Assembly: GCA_036873755.1 (NCBI GenBank)
Contig: JAVTVY010018805.1
Span: forward strand, 1 to 64,000
Reading direction: 5' to 3'
DNA: 64,000 nt
From: Hanleya hanleyi
Taxonomy: Eukaryota > Mollusca > Polyplacophora > Lepidopleurida > Hanleyidae
The notes under the pieces were generated by a model that was not told where the DNA came from, ran no database searches, and was given only the letters and a program-made list of their open reading frames with translations. This document shows, piece by piece, positions 22,208-32,254 of this stretch (within the stretch, counting starts at the first letter, position 1; every line of letters starts with the position of its first letter). Both the position numbers and the translations under genes were made by a program.

Positions 22208-22290
22208 ATGAGTCTTCAAACTGTACTTCCTGGTGTTGATTTGGGCCACTTTGGAAAAAGCATGGTGGATGGAGACATGATCAGTGAAGG
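22208..22290 (+). pseudogene. exon-like segment A4
   Basis: As A2, with splice sites preserved. It lies 398 bp downstream of B3. Confidence 0.4.
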
Positions 22291-23276
22291 GTGAGAAGGC
22301 TCCCTGTTTACAAATTGAATGACATTCTGTAGCACCAATCAGCTGTCAGTGGCGGAAATTTGAAATTTCCATGGTCAACATCTGTCAAGACTTCCACTGG
22401 TAATGTCCCACAAGGTAAATATTGACATACCAGGTGGATTTATGCATTGTGAATTTTCTGGATTTTTGCCGATTTTTAACGCTAATACATAACAAGTAAC
22501 GGAATTAATAGTGGGCTGGTGCCTGATGGGCTCAGACCACTAAAACAAATAGTCCCGATCCGTTAACCGGGCAACCTCTGCCAGAGAAGTGAATTGTTTT
22601 CAATATTTTTCAAATTCAAATGACCATCAGATATGTTGTCATTGAATTTTATTCCTTTTTTTTCTTCTATGTTGTGTTTCGACAAGTGTTGCCTGTTTGC
22701 AGACATTGCATTCATGGACTTGAAATCTGACACAGAATATATTCCGCAATGTTATTTAGGAGTTTTCTCAGTAATAATAATTGTTTACAAGTAATATGTG
22801 CATCTTTCTAATTACTGCCAGCAAGATCTTGATGAGATGTAGATCCATCCAATTGAACTGACATATATTTTCTATATGGGAGTTGTGTATACCATAAACA
22901 CCTCTGTGTTATATTTTGGTATCTGTTGTGTACACATTTGTGTATATTGCTGTCATTTATTACATGATTAAACATGTCTTTGATCTTTGTATCAACATCA
23001 AATTTTAATCACATTTGATAGATTACTGGGATGACCCACTGATTACATGGGGAAGTTAACCACTGCCATGAAGGAAATTTTTATCAAATGTAGTCTAAAT
23101 GAGCAGCTTGTAAACAAATTATGTTTTGTCACATTTTGAATTTAATTTTTCTTTATTTTTAAATTTTAATTTGAAAAATTTCATAAAAAATGAATTAAAA
23201 TAATAAAAAAATAATTTAACATAGTGTTTAACATATCTAGTTAATGCTTTATACTTCTTTTTATAGGCAGAAGGAT

Positions 23277-23321
23277 TGTCGACTTTTTACCAGATGCATA
23301 AATATGTACAGGTTAGTGAGA
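23277..23321 (+). pseudogene. exon-like segment B4
   Basis: Splice sites preserved. A single change turns atggat into atgcat. Confidence 0.4.
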
Positions 23322-23664
23322 TATTGTACTTTTTACTTGCACCTCAGTCTTAAGTCATATGGGGCAAACTGAGGGGAAATTATAAAGGGGGTACCCTTGG
23401 TATATAGGCTGTAAAATCTCTATCTGTGCATAGTTTTATCTGTGCCTTCTCAGGATAGTTTGGGGATGGGTATGGTTTGTTCAGATGAGAGCATTCCTTA
23501 TTTTAACAATAGTTCCATCCCTGACAGGCATCAGACTACAATTAATCACTTTCGGGTCAGTATCCACGACCTACAATGTTTAGAAATTTGAGAGCAGATC
23601 TTTATGGATTTTATGAGCTGCGATTTTTCAGCATTTCTGATACATCTGATCTTTCAACTTGCAG

Positions 23665-23747
23665 ATGATTCTTCAAACTGTACTTCCTGGTGTTGATTTG
23701 GGCCACTTTGGAAAAAGCATGGTGGATGGAGACATGATCAGTGAAGG
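23665..23747 (+). pseudogene. exon-like segment A5
   Basis: Last A copy. Its second codon is changed (AGT to ATT); the frame and splice sites remain. After it the host repeat resumes at about 23,988, so no B follows. Confidence 0.4.
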
Positions 23748-23987
23748 GTGAGAAGGCTCCCTGTTTACAAATTGAATGACATTCTGTAGCACCAATCAGC
23801 TGTCAGTGGCGGGAATTTCAAATTTTCATGGTCAGCATCTGTCAAGACTTCCACTGGTAATGTCCCACAAGGTAAATATTGACATGCCAGGTGGATTTAT
23901 GCATTGTGAATTTTCTGGATTTTTGCCGATTTTTAACGCTAATACATAACAAGTAACGGAATTAATAGTGGGCTGGTGCCTGATGGG

Positions 23988-24745
23988 CTCAGACCACTAA
24001 AAACAAATAGTCCCGATCCGTTAACCGGGCAACCTCTGCCAGAGAAGTGACTTGTTTTCAATATTTTTTCTAGTCTCTGTTGCGACGAATAATTAAAGGC
24101 CAGTGGTAGGTGATTGGAGTATGATATGTGTTTGGTTTCGCTGTGAGTTTGATTTTAACTCAAGGCCCAATGAGATGTTGCTAAGAGGGACTATTTGGGT
24201 GCCTGTACACCGCTTTCTGAAAGCAGGGGGAAAAAGCCAAAATGATGACGTCATTTATACGAGCTCGCGTAACTCAAAATTTCGATGGGCGAGCCCCCGT
24301 TAAGAAGTCTGTCCGGTTGTAGCTCTTGAATTAAAGTACTTCTTGCTGAAGTATAGAAGTCTAGACTTAATTAATGAATCGATGACATGCAATGACGTTA
24401 ACATTTTTAACATTGCCGGCAATGTAATTTTTTTTAGTGGACCGAGCCCAGTTGTTGCTTGTCTGGGCATTTCCTCGAGGTCATCATTTCAGGGTAAGCA
24501 CGTTTCAACTTATTTTGGTGAAGGGGTGATACGTCATCAAAGTGTGTTTAGGATAGTGAATACATTTGGGAAATACACACACTTAGTTTATCCGATGCCC
24601 AGGTCACTGTCAGTACTCCAAATTCTACGCTTGGTTTCTCCGATAATATCTGGTAACTTCTGAAGGTCAATTGACTTTGACCTTACCTTTAATATTTCTC
24701 AGTCACTTCAATGTTAATTGACCTACGCATATCAATACATGTCAG
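23988..24745. repeat. unit 0, right part
   Basis: Continues the large repeat after the insertion. It matches unit 1 from about 28,590 ('caacctctgccagagaagtg', 'tttggtttcgctgtgagttt') to 'aattgacctacgcatatc' at about 24,717-24,740, equivalent to about 30,165 in unit 1. It lacks the 847-bp segment found in units 1-2 and stops before the response-element block. Confidence 0.85.
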
Positions 24746-26242
24746 CGGTGTGTGACCTATGCAGCGAGAGAAGGAGATCCGTATGACATTTTCGGTATTC
24801 GAACCTGCAGTACCGGTGTAGAGGCAAAGAATGTCCGATGACTAAGACCGGCGTCTAACTTCTAACCCAGCTAGGGCAGTTTTCTCCCCCTTAAATAGTT
24901 TATGAGGAAAGGATATGAGAAGAGACAGTCTTGCCAGGATGTCCTTATCCATCACTCCGGAGACGGGTACGTTAATCATCTCGGCCACCGCAATCACATA
25001 ATATTAAAGCAAGGAAATACTCCTATTAACTATAGGCCTGGTTCCCGACGATATCTCCAGCACTATGTCCAGAATAATGGCAAGTGGGGAATCAACTCAT
25101 CGATTTTTTTTTTCTGTGGACGAAACTTTCTGGTGTAAGTATTTGATCGTTCTGTCATACGCTGTAACGTACGATGGAAAGGGTCTCGGGGGCCGGTGGT
25201 TGATTTTCTCTTCAAATGCTATTGCGCGCAGAATCGACCGGTATTCTCTCAGCATTTGCATTGGCTCCCGGCGCCTCGGTGTCTTCATATCCATATATTC
25301 TTTTGGTGTCACATCATATCGTATAGTGCCTGGTCGCACTCAGAGCCTGTATAACCTATGTGGACGGTTGAACGTCAACTGTGCACGTCTTTGGGTTACG
25401 TTTACTTTTAGGAACGTTACATAGTCATGCCCCATCAACGCCTAGCTTAATACTTCAATGCCCTAATGAAACGGCTCAGAAGCTTACGTCTTACGCCTCA
25501 ACGTCCGCCTCAACGCGTTAACGCCCTATCGTAACGCCATAACGCATTGTCGATCGTTCAATCGCATTCACATGCTTTGACCATCGGCCTTTGATGAAAA
25601 TGACGTCATCGCATGCATCTGTGCTGACCTGGTGGTGCTGCCTGGATCATATCGCTTGTAGGCTATAGGGTGCACCAGGGTAACGGTGGCATCAGTAGTT
25701 GACCGCACATGCGTGCGATGACGTGACGTTCGGCGATGATGTCACTTCCATGAAGGCCCAATCGTTAGAGCATGTGCATGTGATTGGATGGTCGACAATT
25801 CGTTATGGCTATACTATCTCGCTCAGTCAACTGATCAAATAGATTTTTGCCGCATATATTAACCGCCTGTTCGAGCGCTTCGTCATACTCTATATCGTAT
25901 CGCATTTGTAGACGCCTCGTCGTTTTCAAAATTTTCTAATGAATATAGTCGTGTGGCAGGATTGACCAATTCATTACTTGATTCTCCATGATTTCGTAAA
26001 GTTTTCTACATTACCGGTATGTAATTATCCAATTATCCTTGACTATTTTACCCGATTCATCTTCGTCATAGCTTTGCGTCAAATACCGCTATTTCCTCTC
26101 TTCATTATTATCGCTAAGTTAGTCCTGTATAGAATGGTAAACATCTCAGTCCACGCATTACGTTTACTACGTTTCCGAATACCAGCAGGTTGAATTATCT
26201 CCTTAGGATGTATACTTTCTTCATTATCACTCTTATCATCGA
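24746..26242. other. spacer between unit 0 and the main array
   Basis: Contains a second copy (about 24,815-24,873) of the dispersed repeat seen at 7,905, with 'accggtgtagaggcaaagaa' and 'cttctaacccagctag'. From 25,430 to 25,560 an irregular run of 'aacgcc/caacg' phrases suggests a decayed short tandem repeat. The opposite-strand frames at 25,065-25,424 show no domain. No convincing gene or RNA is seen. Confidence 0.4.
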
Positions 26243-28375
26243 GTTATGGATTGAAAAAAAAGTATAATGAAATATAAATAAAACATTGTTTTTATTGGCG
26301 GCGAAATCCGTGTGACAAACGGATCTAATTCTACAATATCAATCAAAAATCAAGCTCGTCTTCATTCAAAATGTCACGGTTCGAAAGACAAATCGCTGGG
26401 CGGCTGGAACAGCTCACTGTCTGACAACACCTTGAATTGACAGACAGCCTAAAATATAATACAGTCTAAAAAGATATATGAACCAAGTCTAACAAAAGTT
26501 AATAATGATATGCTTACTGTCATATTCCTGGTTAGATTTCCGGACGATTCATTGTTGAGTATTATCCCCCACAAGAACCAAACCGAGAGGGCAAAAGAAT
26601 AACTTCACGCCCAACTCGGACTTCGTTATCTTGGGGGCCCCTAGGGCATCAATCTCCACCACATAGCACACCGGGGTGTGTTTGCGTGGTCGCTTGAGAT
26701 CTCAAACCCCGGGGGCCGGGAAAAAGAAAAGAAAATGGATCAGTCTAAGTTGCTAAAAAGCATCTCAAGAACGAAGTAAGCGTTATTTCCTCCATATTCG
26801 AGTCCTGCGGTCGAAGTAAGCTGTGAGTATCGCCCCCATGGTGTAACGATGGGGCAGTGAAATGTCCTCGTAACACCTGAGTTAATGGTAATACTGAAGA
26901 CAGGTTGGTTAAAGGCCGATATTTATAGTTGAAGCGGAACTGCACTGGTAAGTGGATTTCTACTGACGGTCTATGGTACAAGTATGTACACGTGCTAAAA
27001 ATATCGGTTTTTTGGACCTAAGAAAATAATGAGAACTTGATTTTCGATGAAATTTGATTAGTCATTATACCTGACTGGGCGAGAAATGATGCGAATATAT
27101 ATATATTTTTTTTTATAATATTCAACAGTAAAAAAAAATCCAAACATCTTTTAAAATTTTAATAGGACAGAACTCGAGGCCAGCTTGTTTGCCCACCTTC
27201 CATACTGGCTGTGATTGTTTCGGGGGAAATTTCTCGACGAAAAAACAGGGGGCGAATGTATACTGAAATTTTAATATGTTTGAGCGGAAAGGTCAGGCCA
27301 GCTGGCGTGGTGAGTCATTTGTGCTGGCGAATATTGGGGAATATAGTTTTGTCAAGATGTGCGGAGCCGATTGTCTGCATATTAAATAACTGTTTTTTTA
27401 GTGGTTTGTGACCTGCCGGGTATATCCGACACATCGTCTCGCGTCATCATGTAACTATAACATATATCTGATATTGATGTCCATGGTTAATTTTACTTTA
27501 TATGTATTTCATAACTCGTATTTTCTGATCAAATCTCATATATATTGTATTCATTTTGATAACACTTCTTATTTTTTTCATGCTTGTCATATCATTATAA
27601 CATTAATACGACGTACTGTGTTCCGTTTCAGATTTGTTCGCTTATTCGTCAGAGGATGTGATAGGCGTTAAAAAGCACTTAAATTGCTGACTAAGGATTA
27701 TGAGGTTATAAGCCGTGTATAAATAGTGACTATTGATCGCCTGGTGTTTTTTTAGAGCATGCTTGGTCATGTTTATTGGGGTGAAATCGGCCATGGTCAA
27801 GACCTTAAAGGGTTGGGGGGTGGAGGGGACAAGTTTGGGTGATTTTGTCTTCATGCTTGATACAGATAAAATAGATAGTCGAGGATGCGATAAGGGACGC
27901 AACTCTTTCTGCAATATTATAAAGAAAAACAACTTCCTCTTTCATTCATTGATTCTAGTATTAATCATCATAACTTGTCTATTTCCATTGAATCAAACAT
28001 TCAGAGTCATGCTCCTGTGGACACCTCCGCCAGTGACGGCACAGGTCGAACAGATGACATAAAAAGAGATAAACCGGGTCAAACGGAATTTGCTTCTTCA
28101 ACCTGCAGTTTTTCATCTCATTGAACGATCCTAACGAATATTTTCTCGAGACAAGACGCAGTAGTATTAAAAGTGGGAAAGTTGGCGGGTTGATCTTTGA
28201 CCTCTGAGTACATTCTGGAGGTTAAAGGTTACAGAGTGCACTTCCGATCACGTGACCGGAAATGACCTTCACCCCGGCGCCATTCCGGCCATGACGTCAC
28301 TTTCGGCTGATCTTTGATAGAGGTCAACATCATTGAAAACTGTTGACCGCTTCTCTCTTTTGACGAAACAAGCCT

Positions 28376-28528
28376 ATGTTTATGTATACTATGATTGTCT
28401 TTTTGAATTTGATGCTAATACTGTTATATGGAAAATGGAATAGGTCTTTGGATTATGGACGCGGATATTCTCTAATGGACGACGGCTGGATTATGAATGA
28501 CGGACTAGACGCTTGTAATTACCTTTAA
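28376..28528 (+). other. small ORF in a segment unique to unit 1
   Basis: The extra 190 bp of unit 1 (28,329-28,517) contains an ATG-initiated 50-codon frame whose stop falls just beyond it. The first 19 residues are strongly hydrophobic (possible membrane segment), followed by KWNRS and an acidic, glycine-rich tail. No family recognised. Absence from units 2-6 means either a later insertion here or a deletion before the others spread. Most likely non-functional. Confidence 0.15.
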
Positions 28529-29126
28529 AACTCCGCAGAAACTCCAATGTGAACTGACCTATGCATATCATTATTACATGTCAGGATAAGTTGGGCTCAG
28601 CCAACCTCTGCCAGAGAAGTGAATTGTTTTCAATATTTTTTCCAGTCTTTGTTGCGACGAATAATTAAAGGCCAGTGATAGGTGATTCGAGTATGATATG
28701 TGTTTGGTTTCGCTGTGAGTTTGATTTTAACACAAGGCCTAATGAGATGTTGCTAAGAGGGACTATTTCGGTGCCTGTGCACCGCTTTCTGAAAGCAGAG
28801 AAAAAAGCCAAAATTATGACGTCATTTGTACGAGCGCGCATAGCTCAAAATTTCGATGGGCGATCCCCGTCAAGAAGTCTGTCCGGTTGTAGCACTTGAA
28901 TTAAAGTAATTCTTGCCTAAGTATGGAAATCTAGACTTAATTAATGAATCGAGTAGATGCACCTACGTTAACACTTTTAACATTGCCCCCATTGTAAATT
29001 TGTTTTAGTGGTCGGAGCCTAGTTGTAGCTTGTCTGGGGATTTCCTCGAGATCATCATTTCGGGGAAAGCACGTTTCAACATATTTTGGTGAAGGGACGA
29101 TACGTCATCAAAGTGTGAGTAGGGCA

Positions 29127-29973
29127 TTCTAACCTTCTGTGTTGTGCGTGTCGTGTGCAAATACATGTTGTAAATAGGGTAAACTTTCACATAGCAACAG
29201 GTTTTGCAAGAATACAAAATACTGCCTCGTGAAACAGCTCATCACGGTTGAGGGAGAGTGCGTTTACCTCCCCCCGCAATAACACAGTAACATTCTTTCC
29301 ATGATTCACTGAATGAGCGCAAAGGCACTCGATATCTGAACCATTCCATTTCCAGCCCTAAACTGCCCGCTTGTCTGTATGAGAGAAAATATATAATATA
29401 ACTTCGTTCTTCTTGGCCCTTCGCCCACAAATGCAGACAAACGCGAGCTTGCTGGTGTAGGAAATGTCACTGTCCCGGTACTGTATCCATGGCAAGCACG
29501 TGACATGTAGGTCAACTTCTATACACGCTGCGGAATACCACCTCCAGCTCATTAGTTCTCATATTTCTGTGGTTAATCTTGGGCAAGAAATATGTATAAA
29601 AAATCAATAAAATATTTCATTTCTCTGCACTGAAAGAATCACTGAGTTGTTTTGCACGATATATTTTTATGGCAAGCCAGGCAACACTGCTTGTATTGCG
29701 GCGGGAGTAAAATGTACCAGCCTCGCTCAGAGAGAATCAGTTTTGCGCATTTGTTGATTATTTCTACATTCAAATATATCTCCTGGTTAGAATTGGATTC
29801 AAAACCTTCGTATCGGCATTTGTTGTGTAATAATTTACTGCTGGGGTGTCTTTCATCCCTCGTCAAAACCCCTCGATTGCTGCGCAATCTCGGGGTTTTG
29901 ACTCGGGATGAAAGACGTCCCAGCGGTAAATTATTACACAACAAATACCTCTATGTCGGTTGTGAACCCTTAA
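29127..29973. mobile_element. 847-bp insertion-like segment with foldback, unit 1
   Basis: Units 3-6 read 'gtgagtagggca' directly into 'gtgaatgcatttggg'; here 847 bp intervene, and unit 0 also lacks them. So this was most likely gained in the ancestor of units 1 and 2. No target-site duplication beyond one ambiguous A and no convincing terminal inverted repeats are visible. Near its right end lies a large foldback. It could be a non-autonomous DNA element with degraded ends. Open frames inside it lack any transposase motif. Confidence 0.6.
29818..29946. repeat. 129-bp foldback (63-bp arms), unit 1
   Basis: Left arm 29,818-29,880 and right arm 29,884-29,946 pair with 7 mismatches around a TGC loop. 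The outermost 20 bp pair perfectly (attt.. to ..attta). As RNA it would form one long hairpin. Palindromes of this size are typical of foldback elements or MITE centres, and they also resemble small-RNA precursors; neither role is shown. Confidence 0.8.
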
Positions 29974-30757
29974 GTGAATGCATTTGGGAGTTACACGGAA
30001 TACATACACTCCTTAGTTTAACCGATGCCCAGGTCATTACTCCAAATTCATCCGGTAATATCTGGTAACTTCTGGAGGTCAATTGACCTTTCGTCTTTGG
30101 TCTTAGTGGTCAATGCTACCTTTAATACTCCACAGTCAGTTCAGTGTTAATTGACCTATGCATATCCGTAATGGAGATTGGGGTGCACTGGACATTTTTC
30201 ACGTTGTTGCAATTTTTGTTTGTTTAATGATAAGACTAAACAAGAGCATAAAAATAGATTTTCGGCAAAAAAAATATTGTGATCAAAATCCTTTAAGGAT
30301 ACTGAGCCATCTTGCAGACACTTTTAAACAACCTCTAGAATTTGTCTTTAAACAGCTTAAAGTAAAGCGTATAATTATGGTAATGTATATAATTGTTGGG
30401 AACGCATTTTTTTATGGATTCCAAATACATAATTGTGTTCACTGCGAATCTGTAGGTTGTGAAGATATTCAAATAATAAAGAAGAGCCCAAGAGGCTTCA
30501 ATATACGCCCGTAAATATGGAATTACATTGGTCCAAATTCCAAGGTTCGTTAATCCAGAGAAAGGTATACAATTTTGTGCTTCTGAGAATGTAACATATA
30601 TCACATCATATATTGAATGATAAACTAAAATGAGCTTAACTCTTGGTAACTAGTTGACTTTCAAGCAAGAACCGAGAGCTCACATATCCCACACTGAAAT
30701 CGACAATACTCAAACACAAGAAAATGGTAGTTTTCCTGCAAATGGATTCCTTTTCAG

Positions 30758-30826
30758 GCGAGAGAATTTTTCATGAAGGAAGAAGAAAGTGATGAAGTTA
30801 GCCTTTGTTCTTCAGTTAATAAACAG
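30758..30826 (+). other. 69-nt exon-like segment, unit 1
   Basis: Flanked by a strong acceptor ('gattccttttcag') and a CAG|GTATGA donor. Open in phase 0 for exactly 23 codons: AREFFMKEEESDEV then SLCSSVNKQ. Present, with both splice sites, in all six units (also 37,717, 43,812, 49,943, 56,000 and 61,775). No homology is recognised, and conservation may simply reflect recent duplication of the whole unit. Confidence 0.3.
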
Positions 30827-31444
30827 GTATGAAGATCAATGTATGGTTTTTATTTCACAACAGTTTAACTAAATGTAGCTGTTCCAAACATGGTAGACAA
30901 CTCCACAGGACAAATACCATATACATGTAGGGGAGAGAACTCTGAATATCCAAACCTAACACATACAGTCAGCTAAACTTGATTCAGTTTTGTGGGATTG
31001 TGCCCTTGAACTTTGACAAATTGATCTCAAAGTGTATGGCTCCTCTTTGCCATGTGATTAAGGTATACTCAGAGTTTGATACCAATCCATACCTTGAAAC
31101 TAGAGATATCACATGGACAACAAATGTTAAAGGATGAATGGACAGAACGCAACATCGCATTACCTCGCCTTCGACAGGCATATGAAAATGCGACTGTAAA
31201 TGATTTCTTGATTTTGGGCCACAGTGACCTTGACATTTGACCCACATTTTGGTATGTAACACATGTCCCTCTAATGTATCTACTGACACAAAAAAGTTAT
31301 TTTTAATAATTTTCTGATTTTGGGGTCACTTAATTTTTGGTATGCGACACTTCATTTCGGCCTATCGAATCCACTCACAAAAAATAGTAATTTTTAATGA
31401 TTTCCTGATTTGTAGGTCACACTGACCTTTAACCTGGACTCTGG

Positions 31445-31457
31445 GGTCACAGTGACC
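31445..31457. promoter_or_regulatory. perfect estrogen-response-element consensus (first), unit 1
   Basis: GGTCAcagTGACC, a perfect 13-bp inverted repeat with 3-base spacer, which is the consensus for estrogen-receptor-type homodimers. The equivalent sites are at 38,404 (unit 2), 44,499 (unit 3), 50,630 (unit 4) and 62,467 (unit 6). Sequence match only; occupancy is unknown. Confidence 0.4.
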
Positions 31458-31546
31458 TTGACTATTGACCTGGATCTAAATTTTGGTACAACAGCTCCCA
31501 TAATTTCTCAATGGACTAACAAAATCATGATTTTTAACAATTTGGG

Positions 31547-31559
31547 GGTCACAGTGACC
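31547..31559. promoter_or_regulatory. perfect estrogen-response-element consensus (second), unit 1
   Basis: A second GGTCAcagTGACC exactly 102 bp after the first. Equivalents: 38,506, 50,732 and 62,569. In unit 3 it is damaged (TGACT). A third, one-mismatch version (GTTCAcagTGACC) follows near 31,649. Confidence 0.4.
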
Positions 31560-31901
31560 TTACCTTTGACCTCGACCTACAATTCGGTAGGCGACAAATC
31601 GTGTTCCCCTAATGTATCTACTGACACAAAATATTTCCGTGATTTTGGGTTCACAGTGACCTTTGACCTTCGACCTTGACCTAATTTTTGGTATGCGACC
31701 CTTCATTTCCCCCTATTGAATCCACTCACAAAAAAATTGTTAATGATTTCCTGATTTTTCGGTCACACTGACATTTGACCTCTGATCTCGACCTACATTT
31801 GGTCTTCAACATATCGCCCCCTAGGGCATCCACTCACCAAAAATTAGAACTGTACATACAAAACTGTCAATGATCAATGATTTTCTGATTTTAGGCAACA
31901 G

Positions 31902-31914
31902 TGACCTTTGACCT
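31902..31914. promoter_or_regulatory. DR1-type nuclear-receptor element, unit 1
   Basis: TGACCTTTGACCT, the reverse complement of AGGTCAAAGGTCA (direct repeat with 1-bp spacer, the consensus for RXR/HNF4/COUP-TF-type dimers), followed at once by another half-site (CTGACCT). It recurs in the same place in every unit. Sequence match only. Confidence 0.35.
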
Positions 31915-32230
31915 CTGACCTCAACCTCAATTTCAGTAGGCGACACATCGTATTCACCTAGTGTATACACTCACAAAAAATTGCAACTGTGGATAGAAAA
32001 CGTTCACAGATTTAGACCGGACACGATCACTTCAGTGATTCCCTGTTTTTCAGGTCAGTGACCTCTGACCTCGACCTTCATTTTGGTACGCGACACATCG
32101 TCTCCCCGTAGGGTATCACCAAAAATTGGAACTGTAGAAAAAAATGGTCCCAGATATAGACCGGACACGAGGGACGGACAGACGCCCCGACGCACAGACG
32201 GACACACGGACGGAAACCACCATCACATAA

Positions 32231-32254
32231 TACGTCCGCCTTTTGGCGGGCGTA
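32231..32254 (+). other. terminal GC-rich hairpin with A-rich tail, unit 1
   Basis: TACGTCCGCC tttt GGCGGGCGTA, a 10-bp stem (one G-T pair if RNA) closed by TTTT, followed by 'taaaaaaaataaaaaaa'. The same hairpin ends the response-element block in the other units: 39,153, 45,284, 51,416, 57,338 and 63,208. A hairpin before an A-rich tail suggests the 3' end of a non-autonomous mobile element. It lacks the CTRR end expected of a Helitron. Confidence 0.6.

Larger units (their letters stand above)
16685..23987 (+). other. 7.3-kb insertion carrying alternating exon-like segments A and B
   Basis: The uninterrupted site is visible in units 2-4 ('ggataagttgggctcagacc'). In unit 0 it is split after 'ggataagttgg' (16684), and 'ggctcagacc' returns at about 23,988. 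The insert starts CATCAG and ends CTGATG, a possible 6-bp terminal inverted repeat. Segment A (83 nt, between acceptor and donor consensus) occurs five times and segment B (45 nt) four times, always alternating. The first A-to-B interval retains about 1.1 kb (17,140-18,245) missing from the others, so it looks like the oldest, least edited copy. The content looks like part of a gene (exon-intron-exon) captured and amplified. Which gene is uncertain; see the entries for segments A and B. Confidence 0.75.
18246..24070 (+). repeat. four tandem copies of a 1,458-bp unit (segment B + segment A + host-repeat piece)
   Basis: Segment A starts at 19,292, 20,750, 22,208 and 23,665 (steps 1458, 1458, 1457). 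Each unit begins at 'caaatgaccatcagatatgt', contains B, about 398 bp later A, then about 93 bp identical to the host large repeat ('gggctcagacc' to 'tcaatattttt'). The host piece inside every unit shows that duplication happened after the gene fragment had entered the large repeat, with a breakpoint inside it. In the last copy the host piece continues into the rest of unit 0. Copies differ by scattered substitutions, roughly 1-2 percent by eye. Confidence 0.88.
31000..32230 (+). repeat. degenerate subrepeat block rich in TGACC half-sites, unit 1
   Basis: Irregular subrepeats of the type 'cagtgacctttgacct ... ttggtatgcgacacttcat ... ctcacaaaaaat.' make up the block. They end in a 'gacggacagacg' purine-rich stretch and the terminal hairpin. 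Similar 'tgacctttgacc' repeats are, to my knowledge, widespread in mollusc genomes, so this part is probably a dispersed non-autonomous element that became part of the large unit. Confidence 0.75.

Noticed and set aside
25065..25424. Overlapping 119- and 80-codon ORFs on opposite strands as genes
   Set aside because: No recognisable domain, no splice support, and mutual overlap suggests chance openness of GC-richer spacer.
29127..29973. 847-bp segment as a Helitron
   Set aside because: No 5' TC or 3' CTRR ends, and it does not sit between A and T in the empty site.
32231..32254. GC-rich hairpin plus A/T tail as a bacterial rho-independent terminator
   Set aside because: The context is a eukaryotic repeat, with an A-rich tail on the same strand; it better fits a mobile-element 3' end.
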